64,000 bases of DNA from Stakelama marina (lineage in GTDB: Bacteria > Pseudomonadota > Alphaproteobacteria > Sphingomonadales > Sphingomonadaceae). Under the pieces are notes generated by a model. The model saw nothing but the letters and a program-made list of their open reading frames with translations. It made no database searches and was not told the origin of the DNA. Both the position numbers and the translations under genes were made by a program. Each line of letters begins with the position of its first letter. The stretch's first letter is position 1. Shown in pieces: positions 55,675-64,000 of this stretch. The DNA lies in assembly GCF_018122655.1 (NCBI RefSeq), contig NZ_JAGRQC010000001.1, forward strand, positions 806,001 to 870,000, read 5' to 3'.

Positions 55675-57807
55675 ATGGCCGATAAGCCGACGATCGACGA
55701 CTGGAAGGCCGCCGCGACCAAGGAAGTGAAGGGCCGCGATCTCACCTGGGCGACGCCCGAGGGGATCGACGTGAAGCCCGTCTATACGGCTCAGGACGCC
55801 GGCGATCCGGGGCTTCCCGGTTTCGCGCCCTATACGCGCGGGCCCTATGCCAGCATGTATGCCGGCCGGCCGTGGACGATCCGCCAGTACGCCGGTTTCT
55901 CGACCGCCGAGGAATCGAACGCCTTTTACCGCCGCAACCTCGCCGCCGGACAAAAGGGGCTGTCGGTCGCGTTCGATCTCGCCACGCACCGCGGCTATGA
56001 CAGCGATCATCCGCGCGTCACCGGCGATGTCGGCAAGGCGGGCGTCGCGATCGACACGATCGAGGACATGAAGATCCTGTTCGACGGCATTCCGCTCGAC
56101 AAGATGAGCGTGTCGATGACGATGAATGGCGCGGTGCTGCCATGCATGGCGTTCTACATCGTCGCGGCCGAGGAACAGGGCGTGTCGCAGGATCAGCTTT
56201 CGGGCACGATCCAGAACGACATCCTCAAGGAGTTCATGGTCCGCAACACCTATATCTACCCGCCCGAGCCATCGATGCGGATCGTGTCGGACATCATCGC
56301 CTATACCGCCGACCACATGCCGCGATTCAACTCGATCTCGATCAGCGGCTATCACATGCATGAAGCCGGGGCGACGGCGGTGCAGGAGCTCGCCTTCACG
56401 CTCGCCGACGGCATGGCCTATGTCCGCGCGGCGCTCGAACGCGGGCTCGATATCGACAAGTTCGCCGGGCGGCTGAGCTTCTTCTTCGGCATCGGCATGA
56501 ACTTCTTCATGGAGGTGGCAAAGCTCCGTGCCGCGCGGACGCTGTGGAGCCGGATCATCGCAGATTTCGGCGGCAATGCCCGCAGCCAGATGCTTCGCAC
56601 GCACTGTCAGACATCGGGCGTAAGCCTTACCGAACAGGACCCGTACAACAACGTTATCCGCACCACGATCGAGGCGATGGCGGCGACCTTCGGCGGCACC
56701 CAGTCGCTCCACACCAACGCGCTCGACGAAGCGGTGGCGCTGCCCACCGATTTCTCCGCGCGCATCGCCCGCAACACGCAGCTGATCCTGCAAGAAGAAA
56801 CGGGGATGACCAACGTCGCCGATCCGCTCGGCGGCAGCTATTATGTCGAGGCGCTGACGAAGGAACTCGCCGACAAGGCATGGGCACTGATCGAGGAGGT
56901 CGAGTCCGCCGGCGGCATGACGCATGCGGTCGAAAAGGGCATTCCCAAGGAGCATATCGAACGCGCCGCCGCCGCACGTCAGGCGCGCATCGACCGTGCC
57001 GAGGACGTCATTGTCGGCGTGAACAAGTATCGCCGCGATACCGAGGACGAGATCGACATTCTCGACATCGACAATGCCAAGGTCCGCGCCGACCAGATCC
57101 GCCGCATCGAACAGGTGCGCGGTGCCCGCGACGAGGACAAGGCGCAGGCCGCGCTGGATGCGCTACGCGACGGTGCGAAGGGCGACGGCAACCTCCTCGC
57201 GCTTTGCGTAGAGGCGGCACGCGCGCGCTGCACGCTCGGGGAGATGTCGAGTGCGATGGAGGACGTCTTCGGCCGCCACGGCGTCAGCGTGACGCCGGTG
57301 AAGGGCGTCTACGGCCCCGCGCACAAGGACGATGCCGGCTGGGCGCGCGCGGTCGACGGCACGAAGGCGGTCGAGCAGCGCATGGGCCGCAAGCCGCGCA
57401 TCCTTGTCGCCAAGATGGGCCAGGACGGCCACGACCGCGGCGCGAACGTCGTCGCGAGCGCGTTCGCCGATCTCGGCTTCGAGGTCGTTTCGGGACCGTT
57501 GTTCCAGACACCGCAAGAGGCCGCCGAACTGGCGATCGAGAAGCAGGTCGACGTCGTCGGCGCGTCGAGCCTTGCCGCCGGTCACAAGACGCTGATCCCC
57601 GAGCTGATCGCCAAGCTGAAGGATGCCGGCCATGCCGATATCAAGGTCGTCGCCGGCGGCGTCATCCCGCCGCAGGATTACGGCTTCCTGCGCGACGCCG
57701 GCGTGCAGGCGATCTTCGGCCCCGGCACCAATCTGGTGAACGCGGCCAGCGACGTGCTGAAACTGCTCGGCCACAACATGCCCCCGATCGATGAGGCTGC
57801 TGAATGA
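55675..57807 (+). CDS. scpA: methylmalonyl-CoA mutase (single-subunit, B12-dependent)
   Basis: A 710-residue enzyme that rearranges (R)-methylmalonyl-CoA to succinyl-CoA. The catalytic TIM barrel covers about residues 10-560 ([11 protein letters not shown] and the S-G-Y-H-M-H-E-A-G block near 223). The cobalamin-binding domain at the C-terminus has the base-off motif D-G-H-D-R-G-A-N near residue 585. It needs adenosylcobalamin; no cobalamin synthesis gene is in the window. It feeds propionate, odd-chain fatty acid and branched amino acid carbon into the TCA cycle. The stop overlaps bioB by 4 bases. Confidence 0.95.
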   Translation: MADKPTIDDWKAAATKEVKGRDLTWATPEGIDVKPVYTAQDAGDPGLPGFAPYTRGPYASMYAGRPWTIRQYAGFSTAEESNAFYRRNLAAGQKGLSVAFDLATHRGYDSDHPRVTGDVGKAGVAIDTIEDMKILFDGIPLDKMSVSMTMNGAVLPCMAFYIVAAEEQGVSQDQLSGTIQNDILKEFMVRNTYIYPPEPSMRIVSDIIAYTADHMPRFNSISISGYHMHEAGATAVQELAFTLADGMAYVRAALERGLDIDKFAGRLSFFFGIGMNFFMEVAKLRAARTLWSRIIADFGGNARSQMLRTHCQTSGVSLTEQDPYNNVIRTTIEAMAATFGGTQSLHTNALDEAVALPTDFSARIARNTQLILQEETGMTNVADPLGGSYYVEALTKELADKAWALIEEVESAGGMTHAVEKGIPKEHIERAAAARQARIDRAEDVIVGVNKYRRDTEDEIDILDIDNAKVRADQIRRIEQVRGARDEDKAQAALDALRDGAKGDGNLLALCVEAARARCTLGEMSSAMEDVFGRHGVSVTPVKGVYGPAHKDDAGWARAVDGTKAVEQRMGRKPRILVAKMGQDGHDRGANVVASAFADLGFEVVSGPLFQTPQEAAELAIEKQVDVVGASSLAAGHKTLIPELIAKLKDAGHADIKVVAGGVIPPQDYGFLRDAGVQAIFGPGTNLVNAASDVLKLLGHNMPPIDEAAE

Positions 57808-58940
57808 CGCTGAACGAAACAAACTCCCCCTCCCGCTTGCGGGAGGGGTTAGGGGAGGGAAATGCGGCAACCGCATCCTCCGACAATCAGGCCCTCCCCC
57901 AACCCCTCCCGCAGGCGGGAGGGGAGCCCCGCACCGACTGGACGCGCGCGGAGATCGCCGAACTCTTCGACCTGCCGTTCACCGAGCTCCTCTACCGCGC
58001 CGCGACCGTTCACCGCGAACATCACGCGCCCGGCGAGGTGCAGCTCTGTACGCTCCTGTCGATCAAGACCGGCGGCTGTCCGGAGGATTGCGGCTATTGC
58101 TCGCAATCGGCGCATCACGATTCGGGCGTGAAGGCGACGAAGCTGATGGACGTGCGCCAGGTGCTGCAATCGGCGGCGCAGGCGGCCGATGCCGGGTCGA
58201 AGCGCTTCTGCATGGGCGCTGCGTGGCGCAACCCCAAGGACCGCGACATGCCCGCGATCGTCGAGATCGTGAAGGGCGTGCGCGAGATGGGCATGGAAAC
58301 CTGCATGACGCTCGGCATGCTGACGCCCGAACAGGCCGCGCAGCTCAAGGAAGCGGGGCTCGACTATTATAACCACAATATCGACACCGCGCCGGAGAAT
58401 TACGAAAACGTCATCTCGACGCGCAGTTTCGAGGAGCGTGTCGACACGCTGTCGAACGTGCGTGACGCCGGGATCAACGTATGTTCGGGCGGCATCGTCG
58501 GCATGGGCGAGACGCGCGAGCACCGCGTCGGCTTCGTCCACGCGCTCGCGACACTCGAGCGCCATCCCGAAAGCGTGCCGGTCAACGCGCTGGTGCCGGT
58601 AAAGGGCACGCCGCTCGGCGACATGCTCGCCGACACGCCGATGGCCAAGATCGACGATATCGAATTCGTCCGCACGATCGCCGTCGCGCGCATCACGATG
58701 CCACGCTCGATGGTCCGCCTGTCCGCGGGCCGCGAGAGCATGTCGGAGGCGACGCAGGCGATGTGCTTCATGGCCGGTGCGAACTCGATCTTCACCGGCG
58801 ACAAGCTGCTGACCGCCGCCAATGCCGGCGACGACGCCGACAGCGCGATGCTGGCTCGGCTGGGTCTGAAGCCGATGGAGAGCGAAGAACCGATGCGCGC
58901 CGGCTGCGGCCGCACCCCGCACGTCGAGGCCGCCGAGTGA
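57804..58940 (+). CDS. bioB: biotin synthase with repeat-derived N-terminal extension
   Basis: A 378-residue radical-SAM enzyme that inserts sulfur into dethiobiotin. The [4Fe-4S] motif C-P-E-D-C-G-Y-C lies near residue 93. The conserved E-L-F-D and T-L-L-S-I-K-T-G-G block precedes it. About 40 residues between the start codon and the first conserved segment come from a palindromic DNA element read in frame (R-L-R-E-G-L-G-E-G and P-Q-P-L-P-Q-A-G-G). The ATG is fixed by its 4-base overlap with the mutase stop, so the extension is translated unless an internal start is used. Biotin made here would serve PccA. Confidence 0.93.
   Translation: MTLNETNSPSRLREGLGEGNAATASSDNQALPQPLPQAGGEPRTDWTRAEIAELFDLPFTELLYRAATVHREHHAPGEVQLCTLLSIKTGGCPEDCGYCSQSAHHDSGVKATKLMDVRQVLQSAAQAADAGSKRFCMGAAWRNPKDRDMPAIVEIVKGVREMGMETCMTLGMLTPEQAAQLKEAGLDYYNHNIDTAPENYENVISTRSFEERVDTLSNVRDAGINVCSGGIVGMGETREHRVGFVHALATLERHPESVPVNALVPVKGTPLGDMLADTPMAKIDDIEFVRTIAVARITMPRSMVRLSAGRESMSEATQAMCFMAGANSIFTGDKLLTAANAGDDADSAMLARLGLKPMESEEPMRAGCGRTPHVEAAE
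57824..57926. repeat. double palindromic element inside bioB
   Basis: Two copies of a hairpin element stand in opposite orientation, 32 bases apart. Each has 10-bp perfect arms CCCCTCCCGC and GCGGGAGGGG (57827-57848 and 57903-57924) and a GGGGAGGG-type tail facing inward (57851-57859; complement at 57892-57899). The spacer holds a third small hairpin, ATGCGG-CAA-CCGCAT (57862-57876). Such elements are usually intergenic; here all 103 bases are open in the bioB frame, without a stop or frameshift. Confidence 0.9.
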
Positions 58941-58951
58941 CCCTTACCATG

Positions 58952-59046
58952 CCCGTCATCCCGGACTTGATCCGGGGCCAGCTTCTTCTTCCTTCTTTAC
59001 TCGCGAAAGAAGCGGGAAACCGGATCAAGTCCGGCATGACGACGGG
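58952..59046. repeat. intergenic palindromic repeat, type A
   Basis: Arms of 21 bases around 58955-58975 and 59020-59040 match at 20 of 21 positions (core CCGGACTTGATCCGG). They flank a small internal hairpin (CTTCTTT/AAAGAAG near 58991-59012). It lies right after bioB and may act as an mRNA hairpin between bioB and pccA. Confidence 0.85.
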
Positions 59047-59073
59047 TTGGTGATCGAATGATTGGTCAGAACA

Positions 59074-59167
59074 CCCGTCATGCTGAACTCGTTTCAGCAT
59101 CCACTCTTCAACTTGAGCCGTCAGCGCATGTGGCGCGGTGGACCCTGAAACGGGTTCAGGGTGACGG
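59074..59167. repeat. intergenic palindromic repeat, type B
   Basis: The left arm starts CCGTCATGCTGAAC and continues CGTTTCAG. The right arm (about 59142-59167) is its complement with a few mismatches, CTGAAACGGGTTCAG then GTGACGG. This is a different family from type A, 27 bases away. The pccA start lies 33 bases further on. Confidence 0.8.
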
Positions 59168-59200
59168 CCGATATTCGCTTTGCGCCAAATAGGGGCCGTC

Positions 59201-61195
59201 ATGTTCAAGAAAATCCTGATCGCCAACCGTGGAGAGATCGCCTGCCGCGTCATGCGGACGGCGAAGCGTATGGGGATTGCGACCGTCGCGGTCTATTCGG
59301 ACGCCGATGCGCGCAGCCCGCATGTCGAGATGGCCGATGAAAGCGTCCGCCTCGGCCCCGCGCCGGCGGCGGAGAGCTATCTCAATGCCGACCTGATCCT
59401 CGCCGCGGCGAAGGAGACCGGCGCCGATGCGATCCATCCGGGCTATGGCTTCCTGTCGGAGCGTGAGAGCTTCGCAAAGGCCTGTGCCGACGCCGACATC
59501 ACCTTCATCGGCCCGCCGCCGAACGCCATCGCGGCGATGGGCGACAAGATCGAATCGAAGAAGCTCGCGCGTGATGCGGGCGTGAACACCGTGCCCGGTT
59601 CCGAAGGCGCGATCGCCGATACCGAGGAGGCGGTGAAGGTCGCCGGAGAGATCGGCTATCCGGTGATGATGAAGGCATCGGCCGGCGGCGGCGGCAAGGG
59701 CATGCGGCTCGCCTGGAAGGAACAGGACGTCCGCGAAGGCTTCGAAGCGACGCAGCGCGAGGGCAAGGCGAGCTTCGGCGACGAGCGCGTCTTCATCGAG
59801 AAGTTCATCGAAAGCCCGCGCCATATCGAGATTCAGATCCTCGGCGACCAGCACGGCAACATCCTCTATCTGGGCGAGCGCGAATGCTCGATCCAGCGCC
59901 GCCACCAGAAGGTGGTCGAGGAAGCCCCCTCGCCCTTTGTCGACGAGGCGATGCGCAAGAAGATGGGCGAACAGGCCGTCGCGCTGGCAAGGGCCGTCGG
60001 CTATTACAGCGCGGGCACGGTCGAGCTGATCGTGTCGGGCGCCGACAAGACCGGCGAGAGCTTCTACTTCCTCGAAATGAACACGCGGCTTCAGGTCGAG
60101 CATCCGGTGACCGAGTTCGTCACCGGCGTCGACTTGGTCGAACAGATGATCCGCGTCGCCGCCGGCGAGAAGCTGGCGATGACGCAGGACGACGTGAAAC
60201 TCACCGGCTGGGCGATCGAGAACCGCGTCTATGCCGAGGACCCGTATCGCGGATTCCTCCCCTCGACCGGCCGCCTCGTCCGCTACCGGCCGCCCGAAAA
60301 AGGCGACGGCGTGCGCGTCGATGACGGCGTTGCCGAGGGCGGCGAGGTTTCGATGTTCTACGACCCGATGATCGCCAAGCTCGTCACCTATGGCGACACG
60401 CGCATCGAGGCCGCCGACAAGCAGATCGAGGCACTCGACCGGTTCGAGCTCGACGGGCTCGGCCACAATATCGATTTCCTGTCTGCGATCATGCAGCACC
60501 CGCGCTTCCGCGAGGGCAAGCTCACGACCGGCTTCATCGCCGAGGAATATCCCGACGGCTTCACCGGCGCCCCCGCCGACGATGCGCTGTTGACGAAGCT
60601 CGCCGCGCTGGCGGGCGTGCTCGCGACCATCGAAACCGCACGCAATGGCCTGATCGACGGCCAGCTATCGCCGCGCGGCGACGAGACGCTGCAGCGCCGC
60701 GACTGGGTCGTGTCGGTCGACAAGGTCGATCACCGCGTCGTCATCGAAAACGGCACCGTTCGTGTCGATGACACGCCCGTCGAGGTCGACATCGTCTGGA
60801 CGCCGGGTCAGCGACTGGTCGAGGCCAGCTTCGACGACGAACCGCTCGCGGTTCGGGTCGAGCGCCGCCGCACCGACTGGCGCCTGACCACGCGCGGCGC
60901 GTCGCACAGCGTCCGCATTCTGTCGCCGCGCATCGCCGAACTGTCGCGGCACATGATCGAAAAGGTCCCGCCAGACCTGTCGAAGATGCTGCTCTGCCCG
61001 ATGCCCGGCCTCGTCACCCGCATCGAGGTTTCGGAGGGAGACAAGGTCGAGGTCGGCCAGCCGCTCGCGGTGGTCGAAGCGATGAAGATGGAAAACATCC
61101 TGCGCGCCGAAAAGGCCGGCACGGTCAAGGAAATCAAGGCCGAAGCGGGCGACAGCCTCGCCGTCGACGCGGTCATCATGGAGTTCGAGGACTAG
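59201..61195 (+). CDS. pccA: propionyl/acetyl-CoA carboxylase alpha subunit (biotin carboxylase)
   Basis: A 664-residue subunit. The biotin carboxylase N-terminal domain begins K-I-L-I-A-N-R-G-E-I-A-C-R. The ATP-grasp glycine loop G-G-G-G-K-G-M-R-L lies near residue 166. After a BT-type linker, the C-terminal biotin carrier domain has E-A-M-K629-M-E-N with the biotinylated lysine. It carboxylates biotin for transfer by PccB. It is separated from bioB by 260 bases of palindromic repeats, so it may have its own promoter or be read through. The ATG at 59201 gives the standard N-terminus. Confidence 0.95.
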   Translation: MFKKILIANRGEIACRVMRTAKRMGIATVAVYSDADARSPHVEMADESVRLGPAPAAESYLNADLILAAAKETGADAIHPGYGFLSERESFAKACADADITFIGPPPNAIAAMGDKIESKKLARDAGVNTVPGSEGAIADTEEAVKVAGEIGYPVMMKASAGGGGKGMRLAWKEQDVREGFEATQREGKASFGDERVFIEKFIESPRHIEIQILGDQHGNILYLGERECSIQRRHQKVVEEAPSPFVDEAMRKKMGEQAVALARAVGYYSAGTVELIVSGADKTGESFYFLEMNTRLQVEHPVTEFVTGVDLVEQMIRVAAGEKLAMTQDDVKLTGWAIENRVYAEDPYRGFLPSTGRLVRYRPPEKGDGVRVDDGVAEGGEVSMFYDPMIAKLVTYGDTRIEAADKQIEALDRFELDGLGHNIDFLSAIMQHPRFREGKLTTGFIAEEYPDGFTGAPADDALLTKLAALAGVLATIETARNGLIDGQLSPRGDETLQRRDWVVSVDKVDHRVVIENGTVRVDDTPVEVDIVWTPGQRLVEASFDDEPLAVRVERRRTDWRLTTRGASHSVRILSPRIAELSRHMIEKVPPDLSKMLLCPMPGLVTRIEVSEGDKVEVGQPLAVVEAMKMENILRAEKAGTVKEIKAEAGDSLAVDAVIMEFED

Positions 61196-61197
61196 GC

Positions 61198-61255
61198 CCG
61201 ACCGCTGCCCGCCAGCGCTGCTGCCTGCTCAGCAGTGGTCGGGCAGGACTGCCCG
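61198..61255. terminator. bidirectional hairpin region between convergent genes
   Basis: Arms CCCGACC and GGTCGGG (61198-61243) and a second perfect repeat CGGGCAG-GA-CTGCCCG (61240-61255) fill most of the 67-base gap between the two convergent stops. There is no T-run, so termination is likely but not certain. Confidence 0.4.
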
Positions 61256-61262
61256 CTTCGCC

Positions 61263-62921
61263 TCAGGCCTCCTCGCTTTCCTTTTCGGGGTGCGGCAGGT
61301 CCTGGCGCGGTTTGAAGCTGTCGGCGTCCGCCGCCTGCCAGTGCCGCGCATAGATCGTGTCCTCGGGCGCATCGAGCAGTTCGTTCGGCTGAAGAAATGC
61401 CTTGGCCGCGTCGAAGCTGCGCGCATCGGTGGGATTGTCGCGGATTGAGATATGATGCGGACGCAGGTCGCGGGGATGCTCGACACCGGCTGCGGCAACG
61501 ATGTCGGCGAGCGCGTGCAGTGTCTTCTTGTGAAAACGCGCCGCCCGTTCCGCCTGGACATCGACGACCAGCGCACGCTGGCGGATCGGGTCCTGCGTCG
61601 TCACGCCGGTCGGACAGGTGCCGGTATGGCAGCGTTGCGCCTGGATGCAGCCGATCGAAAACATGAATGCGCGCGCCGCGTTGCACCAGTCGGCGCCCAG
61701 CGCGATATTTTCGGCGATTCCGTATCCCGAAAACACCTTGCCGCTCGACCCCAGCCGCACCTTGTCCTTCAACCCCGTGCCGACCAGTGCGTTGCGCATC
61801 AGGATCAGCCCTTCGCGAAGCGGCATCCCGACATGGTTCGACAGTTCCAGCGGCGCCGCGCCGGTCCCGCCCTCGGCACCGTCGACGACGATGAAATCGA
61901 GATGGATTCCGGTCTTCAGCATCGCCTTCATCACGGCGAAGACTTCGTGCATCTGGCCGACACACAATTTGATACCGACCGGTTTTCCGCCAGACATCTC
62001 GCGCATCCGGGCGGCGAATTCCATCATTTCGACGGGTGTCGAAAACGCCGTATGCCCGCGCGGCGACAGGCAGTCCTCATGCGCCGGCACCTTGCGCGTC
62101 TTCGCGATTTCCTCGGTCACCTTCGCACCCGGCAGCATGCCGCCATGGCCCGGTTTGGCGCCCTGGCTCAGCTTGATCTCGGTCATGCGGACCTGTTCGC
62201 GGGTGGCGCCCTCCTTGAACAGTTCGGGGTCGAACGAACCGTCGTCGTTGCGGCATCCGAAATATCCCGAACCGATCTCCCAGACGAGGTCGCCGCCATG
62301 TTTCAGGTGATAGGGGCTGATCCCGCCCTCGCCGGTGTCGTGGAAGAAACCGCCCTGCTTCGCGCCCTTGTTGAGCGCCTGAATGGCGTGCGAACCCAAA
62401 GCGCCGAAACTCATCGCCGAAATGTTGAGCAGCGAGGCCGAATAGTGTTGCGAACACTGGTCGTTGCCGATTTCGATCCGCGGTTCCTTTTCGGGGTTCT
62501 CGGCAGGCGCGATCGAATGGTTGGCCCAGCGATATCCCGGCTGCAGCACGTCTAGTTCGGTGCCGAAGGGATGCGCCTCCTCGCCGCCCAGCGCGCGCGC
62601 ATGGACCAGCGACCGCGCTTCGTAGCTATAGGGTTTCCCCTCCAGATCGCCCTCGACGATATATTGGCGCAAATAGGGGCGCAGATCGAAGAACAGCCAG
62701 CGCAGATGCGCCGCGACCGGATAGTTGCGCGTCACCGTCCAGCGCCGCTGGATCAGGTCGTACACCCCCATCAGCGCAGGGGGCAGCGTGAATGCCAGCC
62801 CGATCAGCCACCATGGGCTCACCAGCCACGCCAGCACGGCAAAGCCGGCCGACAGCACCACCACGCCGATAAAGACCAGCGCACGCGACACGAAAGACAG
62901 GAATGATTTCAGATAGCGCAA
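61263..62921 (-). CDS. membrane-associated FMN-binding glutamate synthase-like protein
   Basis: A 552-residue protein with two N-terminal membrane helices (about 10-55). A GltB central/FMN domain follows, with G-E-G-G-I-S-P-Y near residue 200, G-A-E-G-G-T-G-A-A-P-L near 350, and a cysteine cluster C-I-Q-A-Q-R-C-H-T-G-T-C-P near 440. It lacks the glutaminase and the small-subunit parts of real glutamate synthase, so it is probably an amine or pyridine oxidoreductase of unknown substrate. The C-terminal tail is acidic. It converges on pccA. The DUF202 gene lies just upstream in the same direction. Confidence 0.85.
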   Translation of the reverse strand: MRYLKSFLSFVSRALVFIGVVVLSAGFAVLAWLVSPWWLIGLAFTLPPALMGVYDLIQRRWTVTRNYPVAAHLRWLFFDLRPYLRQYIVEGDLEGKPYSYEARSLVHARALGGEEAHPFGTELDVLQPGYRWANHSIAPAENPEKEPRIEIGNDQCSQHYSASLLNISAMSFGALGSHAIQALNKGAKQGGFFHDTGEGGISPYHLKHGGDLVWEIGSGYFGCRNDDGSFDPELFKEGATREQVRMTEIKLSQGAKPGHGGMLPGAKVTEEIAKTRKVPAHEDCLSPRGHTAFSTPVEMMEFAARMREMSGGKPVGIKLCVGQMHEVFAVMKAMLKTGIHLDFIVVDGAEGGTGAAPLELSNHVGMPLREGLILMRNALVGTGLKDKVRLGSSGKVFSGYGIAENIALGADWCNAARAFMFSIGCIQAQRCHTGTCPTGVTTQDPIRQRALVVDVQAERAARFHKKTLHALADIVAAAGVEHPRDLRPHHISIRDNPTDARSFDAAKAFLQPNELLDAPEDTIYARHWQAADADSFKPRQDLPHPEKESEEA

Positions 62922-62958
62922 CGCGGACGCCCTCCCCTGTTGAAGTTGATTGTCATGC

Positions 62959-63339
62959 TTATCGCAGCACCCAGATCGCCGCGATCAGCGCGGCAGAGGC
63001 CGCACCGACGATCGAGGTCATCACGCCAAAGCGCGTCCGCGGCATCCCCTCGATCTCGTGCCATTCCAGCCGTTTCGCCACAGACACGGCGCGGCGCCAT
63101 GCCATGAAGGCAACCACGATGCCGAGCAGGATGAACACGGTGGCTATCGCCTTGGGCACCCAGACCGGCTGCATCGTACGAAACAGCGCATTGAAGCCGA
63201 CGCCGATGCCTACCGCCGCAAGCGCGGTGCGCAGCCACCCGCCAAAGGTGCGTTCGTTGGCGAGCAGCGTCCGGTCCTCGGCCAGGTCGGTCCGGTCGAG
63301 GGCCAGTTCGTCGCGGCTGGCATTGTCGGCATGGTTCAT
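62959..63339 (-). CDS. DUF202 family membrane protein
   Basis: A 126-residue protein of the DUF202/YidH family. The signature E-D-R-T-L-L-A-N-E-R-T-F-G-G-W-L-R-T-A lies near residue 20. Three hydrophobic segments follow (about 37-55, 65-85 and 105-125). The function of the family is not known. It starts 15 bases downstream of the small hydrophilic gene, so the two may be cotranscribed, and the FMN protein follows after 37 bases. Confidence 0.8.
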   Translation of the reverse strand: MNHADNASRDELALDRTDLAEDRTLLANERTFGGWLRTALAAVGIGVGFNALFRTMQPVWVPKAIATVFILLGIVVAFMAWRRAVSVAKRLEWHEIEGMPRTRFGVMTSIVGAASAALIAAIWVLR

Positions 63340-63354
63340 GGCGCCACCATATGC

Positions 63355-63528
63355 TCAATCGCGGTCGCGACCCCGGCGAAGCGGACTCCCGTAATCGGGC
63401 TTGCCGCCATCGCTGTCGGGATAATCATCGGGTGAAACCACGCTCTGGTTGCGCACCGCCTGGCGCTCTTCGGCGGCCAGCGCGGAATCGCCTTTCCGGT
63501 CGGGCTTGCGGGGATTGTTTTCGCTCAT
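63355..63528 (-). CDS. small hydrophilic hypothetical protein
   Basis: A 57-residue, highly charged protein starting M-S-E-N-N-P-R-K-P-D-R-K and ending in a run of Arg and Asp residues. It has no cysteine or hydrophobic segment and is probably disordered. No family is recognised. It sits 15 bases upstream of the DUF202 gene and 84 bases from the divergent oxidoreductase start. A longer reading from 63555 lacks support. Confidence 0.5.
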   Translation of the reverse strand: MSENNPRKPDRKGDSALAAEERQAVRNQSVVSPDDYPDSDGGKPDYGSPLRRGRDRD

Positions 63529-63612
63529 GCTGCTAAAAAGCGGTCGAAGCGGCATCGGGTTCCCGCATCGCGACGAATGGCGGAACCGCGTCGATCATGG
63601 TATCTGTTTCTT

Positions 63613-64000
63613 ATGCGAAACCAATTTGACGCGATCATTGTCGGCGGCGGCCATAACGGCCTGGTTTCCGCCTTCTACCTAGCCCGCGCCGGCTGGAAGG
63701 TCTGCGTCTTCGAACGCCGCGAAATCCTCGGCGGCGCGGCGGTGACCGAGGAATTTCACCCCGGTTTCCGCAATTCGACGGCAAGCTACACGGTCAGCCT
63801 GTTGCAGCCGAAGGTGATCGCCGACATGGGCCTGCACCGCCACGGGCTGCGCATTGTCGAACGGCGCGTCTCGAACTTTCTGCCGCTTCCCGACGGCCGC
63901 TCGCTGATGATGGGTGGCGAGGCCGACGACCACGCTCAGGTCGCGCAATTCTCGCAGCGCGATGCCGATCGGCTGTCCGCCTATGGCGCCCGCCTCGAAG
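63613..64000 (+). CDS. phytoene-desaturase-like FAD oxidoreductase, 5' part
   Basis: The first 129 codons; the gene runs off the window. The N-terminal Rossmann motif is A-I-I-V-G-G-G-H-N-G-L-V-S-A (residues 7-20), followed by the conserved F-E-R-R-E-I-L-G-G-A-A-V-T-E-E. This is the pattern of the CrtI/NAD(P)-binding amine-oxidase-like superfamily, which includes carotenoid desaturases and RetSat-like proteins. The substrate cannot be told from this part. The start ATG has weak upstream purines. Confidence 0.8.
   Translation, partial: MRNQFDAIIVGGGHNGLVSAFYLARAGWKVCVFERREILGGAAVTEEFHPGFRNSTASYTVSLLQPKVIADMGLHRHGLRIVERRVSNFLPLPDGRSLMMGGEADDHAQVAQFSQRDADRLSAYGARLE

Noticed and set aside
57824..59167. 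Clustered repeats as a CRISPR array
   Set aside because: The repeats are palindromic, belong to different families, are not evenly spaced, and no cas gene is present.
61263..62921. Large subunit of glutamate synthase
   Set aside because: The glutaminase domain and small subunit are absent and two N-terminal membrane helices are present, so it is only a GltB-domain relative.

Overview
The window is a 64 kb piece of an alphaproteobacterial chromosome, most likely from the Sphingomonadales. This rests on the high GC content, the ChvI/ChvG - HprK - RapZ - PTS gene order beside pckA, an ScfR-type regulator over a methylmalonyl-CoA operon, a TonB-dependent receptor locus, and palindromic repeats of the kind common in sphingomonads. 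It is ordinary, densely packed chromosome with many 4-base start/stop overlaps. I see no rRNA, CRISPR array, insertion sequence, integrase or phage gene.

Layout. 1-3.3 kb: end of an NfeD-like gene, a Tat-exported DUF885 protein and a MscS-type channel. 3.4-10.9 kb: pckA, read divergently from a chvI-chvG-hprK-rapZ-EIIA-HPr chain that ends in an rRNA/tRNA methyltransferase and a META lipoprotein. 10.9-15.3 kb: housekeeping genes rmuC, def and recR facing fmt and truA. 15.3-22.7 kb: a leftward, largely overlapping run of ferredoxin reductase, enoyl-CoA hydratase, N-formylglutamate amidohydrolase, ilvD, a small lipoprotein, the NAD(P)H-hydrate repair enzyme and an RNA uridine methyltransferase. 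22.8-24.7 kb: thiolase and nitroreductase. 24.7-30.7 kb: a complete RND efflux operon. 30.8-36.7 kb: a second enoyl-CoA hydratase, a class II aldolase-like protein, an orphan [2Fe-2S] subunit, an arginine-rich RcnB-like protein, a prolyl-4-hydroxylase-like protein, recJ and tRNA-Glu. 37-40 kb: a periplasmic thiol pair (DsbA-like, DsbD/ScsB-like). 40.1-50.7 kb: three secreted PF04185 phosphoesterases grouped with a TonB receptor and a small periplasmic binding protein. 50.8-61.2 kb: an ScfR regulator facing a propionyl-CoA to succinyl-CoA operon (pccB, two unknowns, epimerase, mutase, bioB, pccA). 61.2-64 kb: a membrane-bound FMN glutamate-synthase-like protein, DUF202, a small hydrophilic protein and the start of a phytoene-desaturase-like oxidoreductase.

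How the genes work together. The pckA/ChvGI/HprK/PTS block probably links gluconeogenesis and envelope sensing through phosphorylated HPr. The ScfR block carries propionyl-CoA carboxylase, epimerase and mutase, with biotin synthase supplying the carboxylase cofactor. The 40-51 kb block looks like a system that releases phosphate or an organic moiety from phosphoesters at the cell surface and takes up the product.

Most notable: chvG has no usable in-frame start codon before its first membrane helix; a double palindromic repeat lies inside the bioB reading frame; the phosphoesterase/TonB locus; a low-GC gene inside the methylmalonyl operon; and an uncatalogued 35-residue membrane peptide with a good ribosome binding site.
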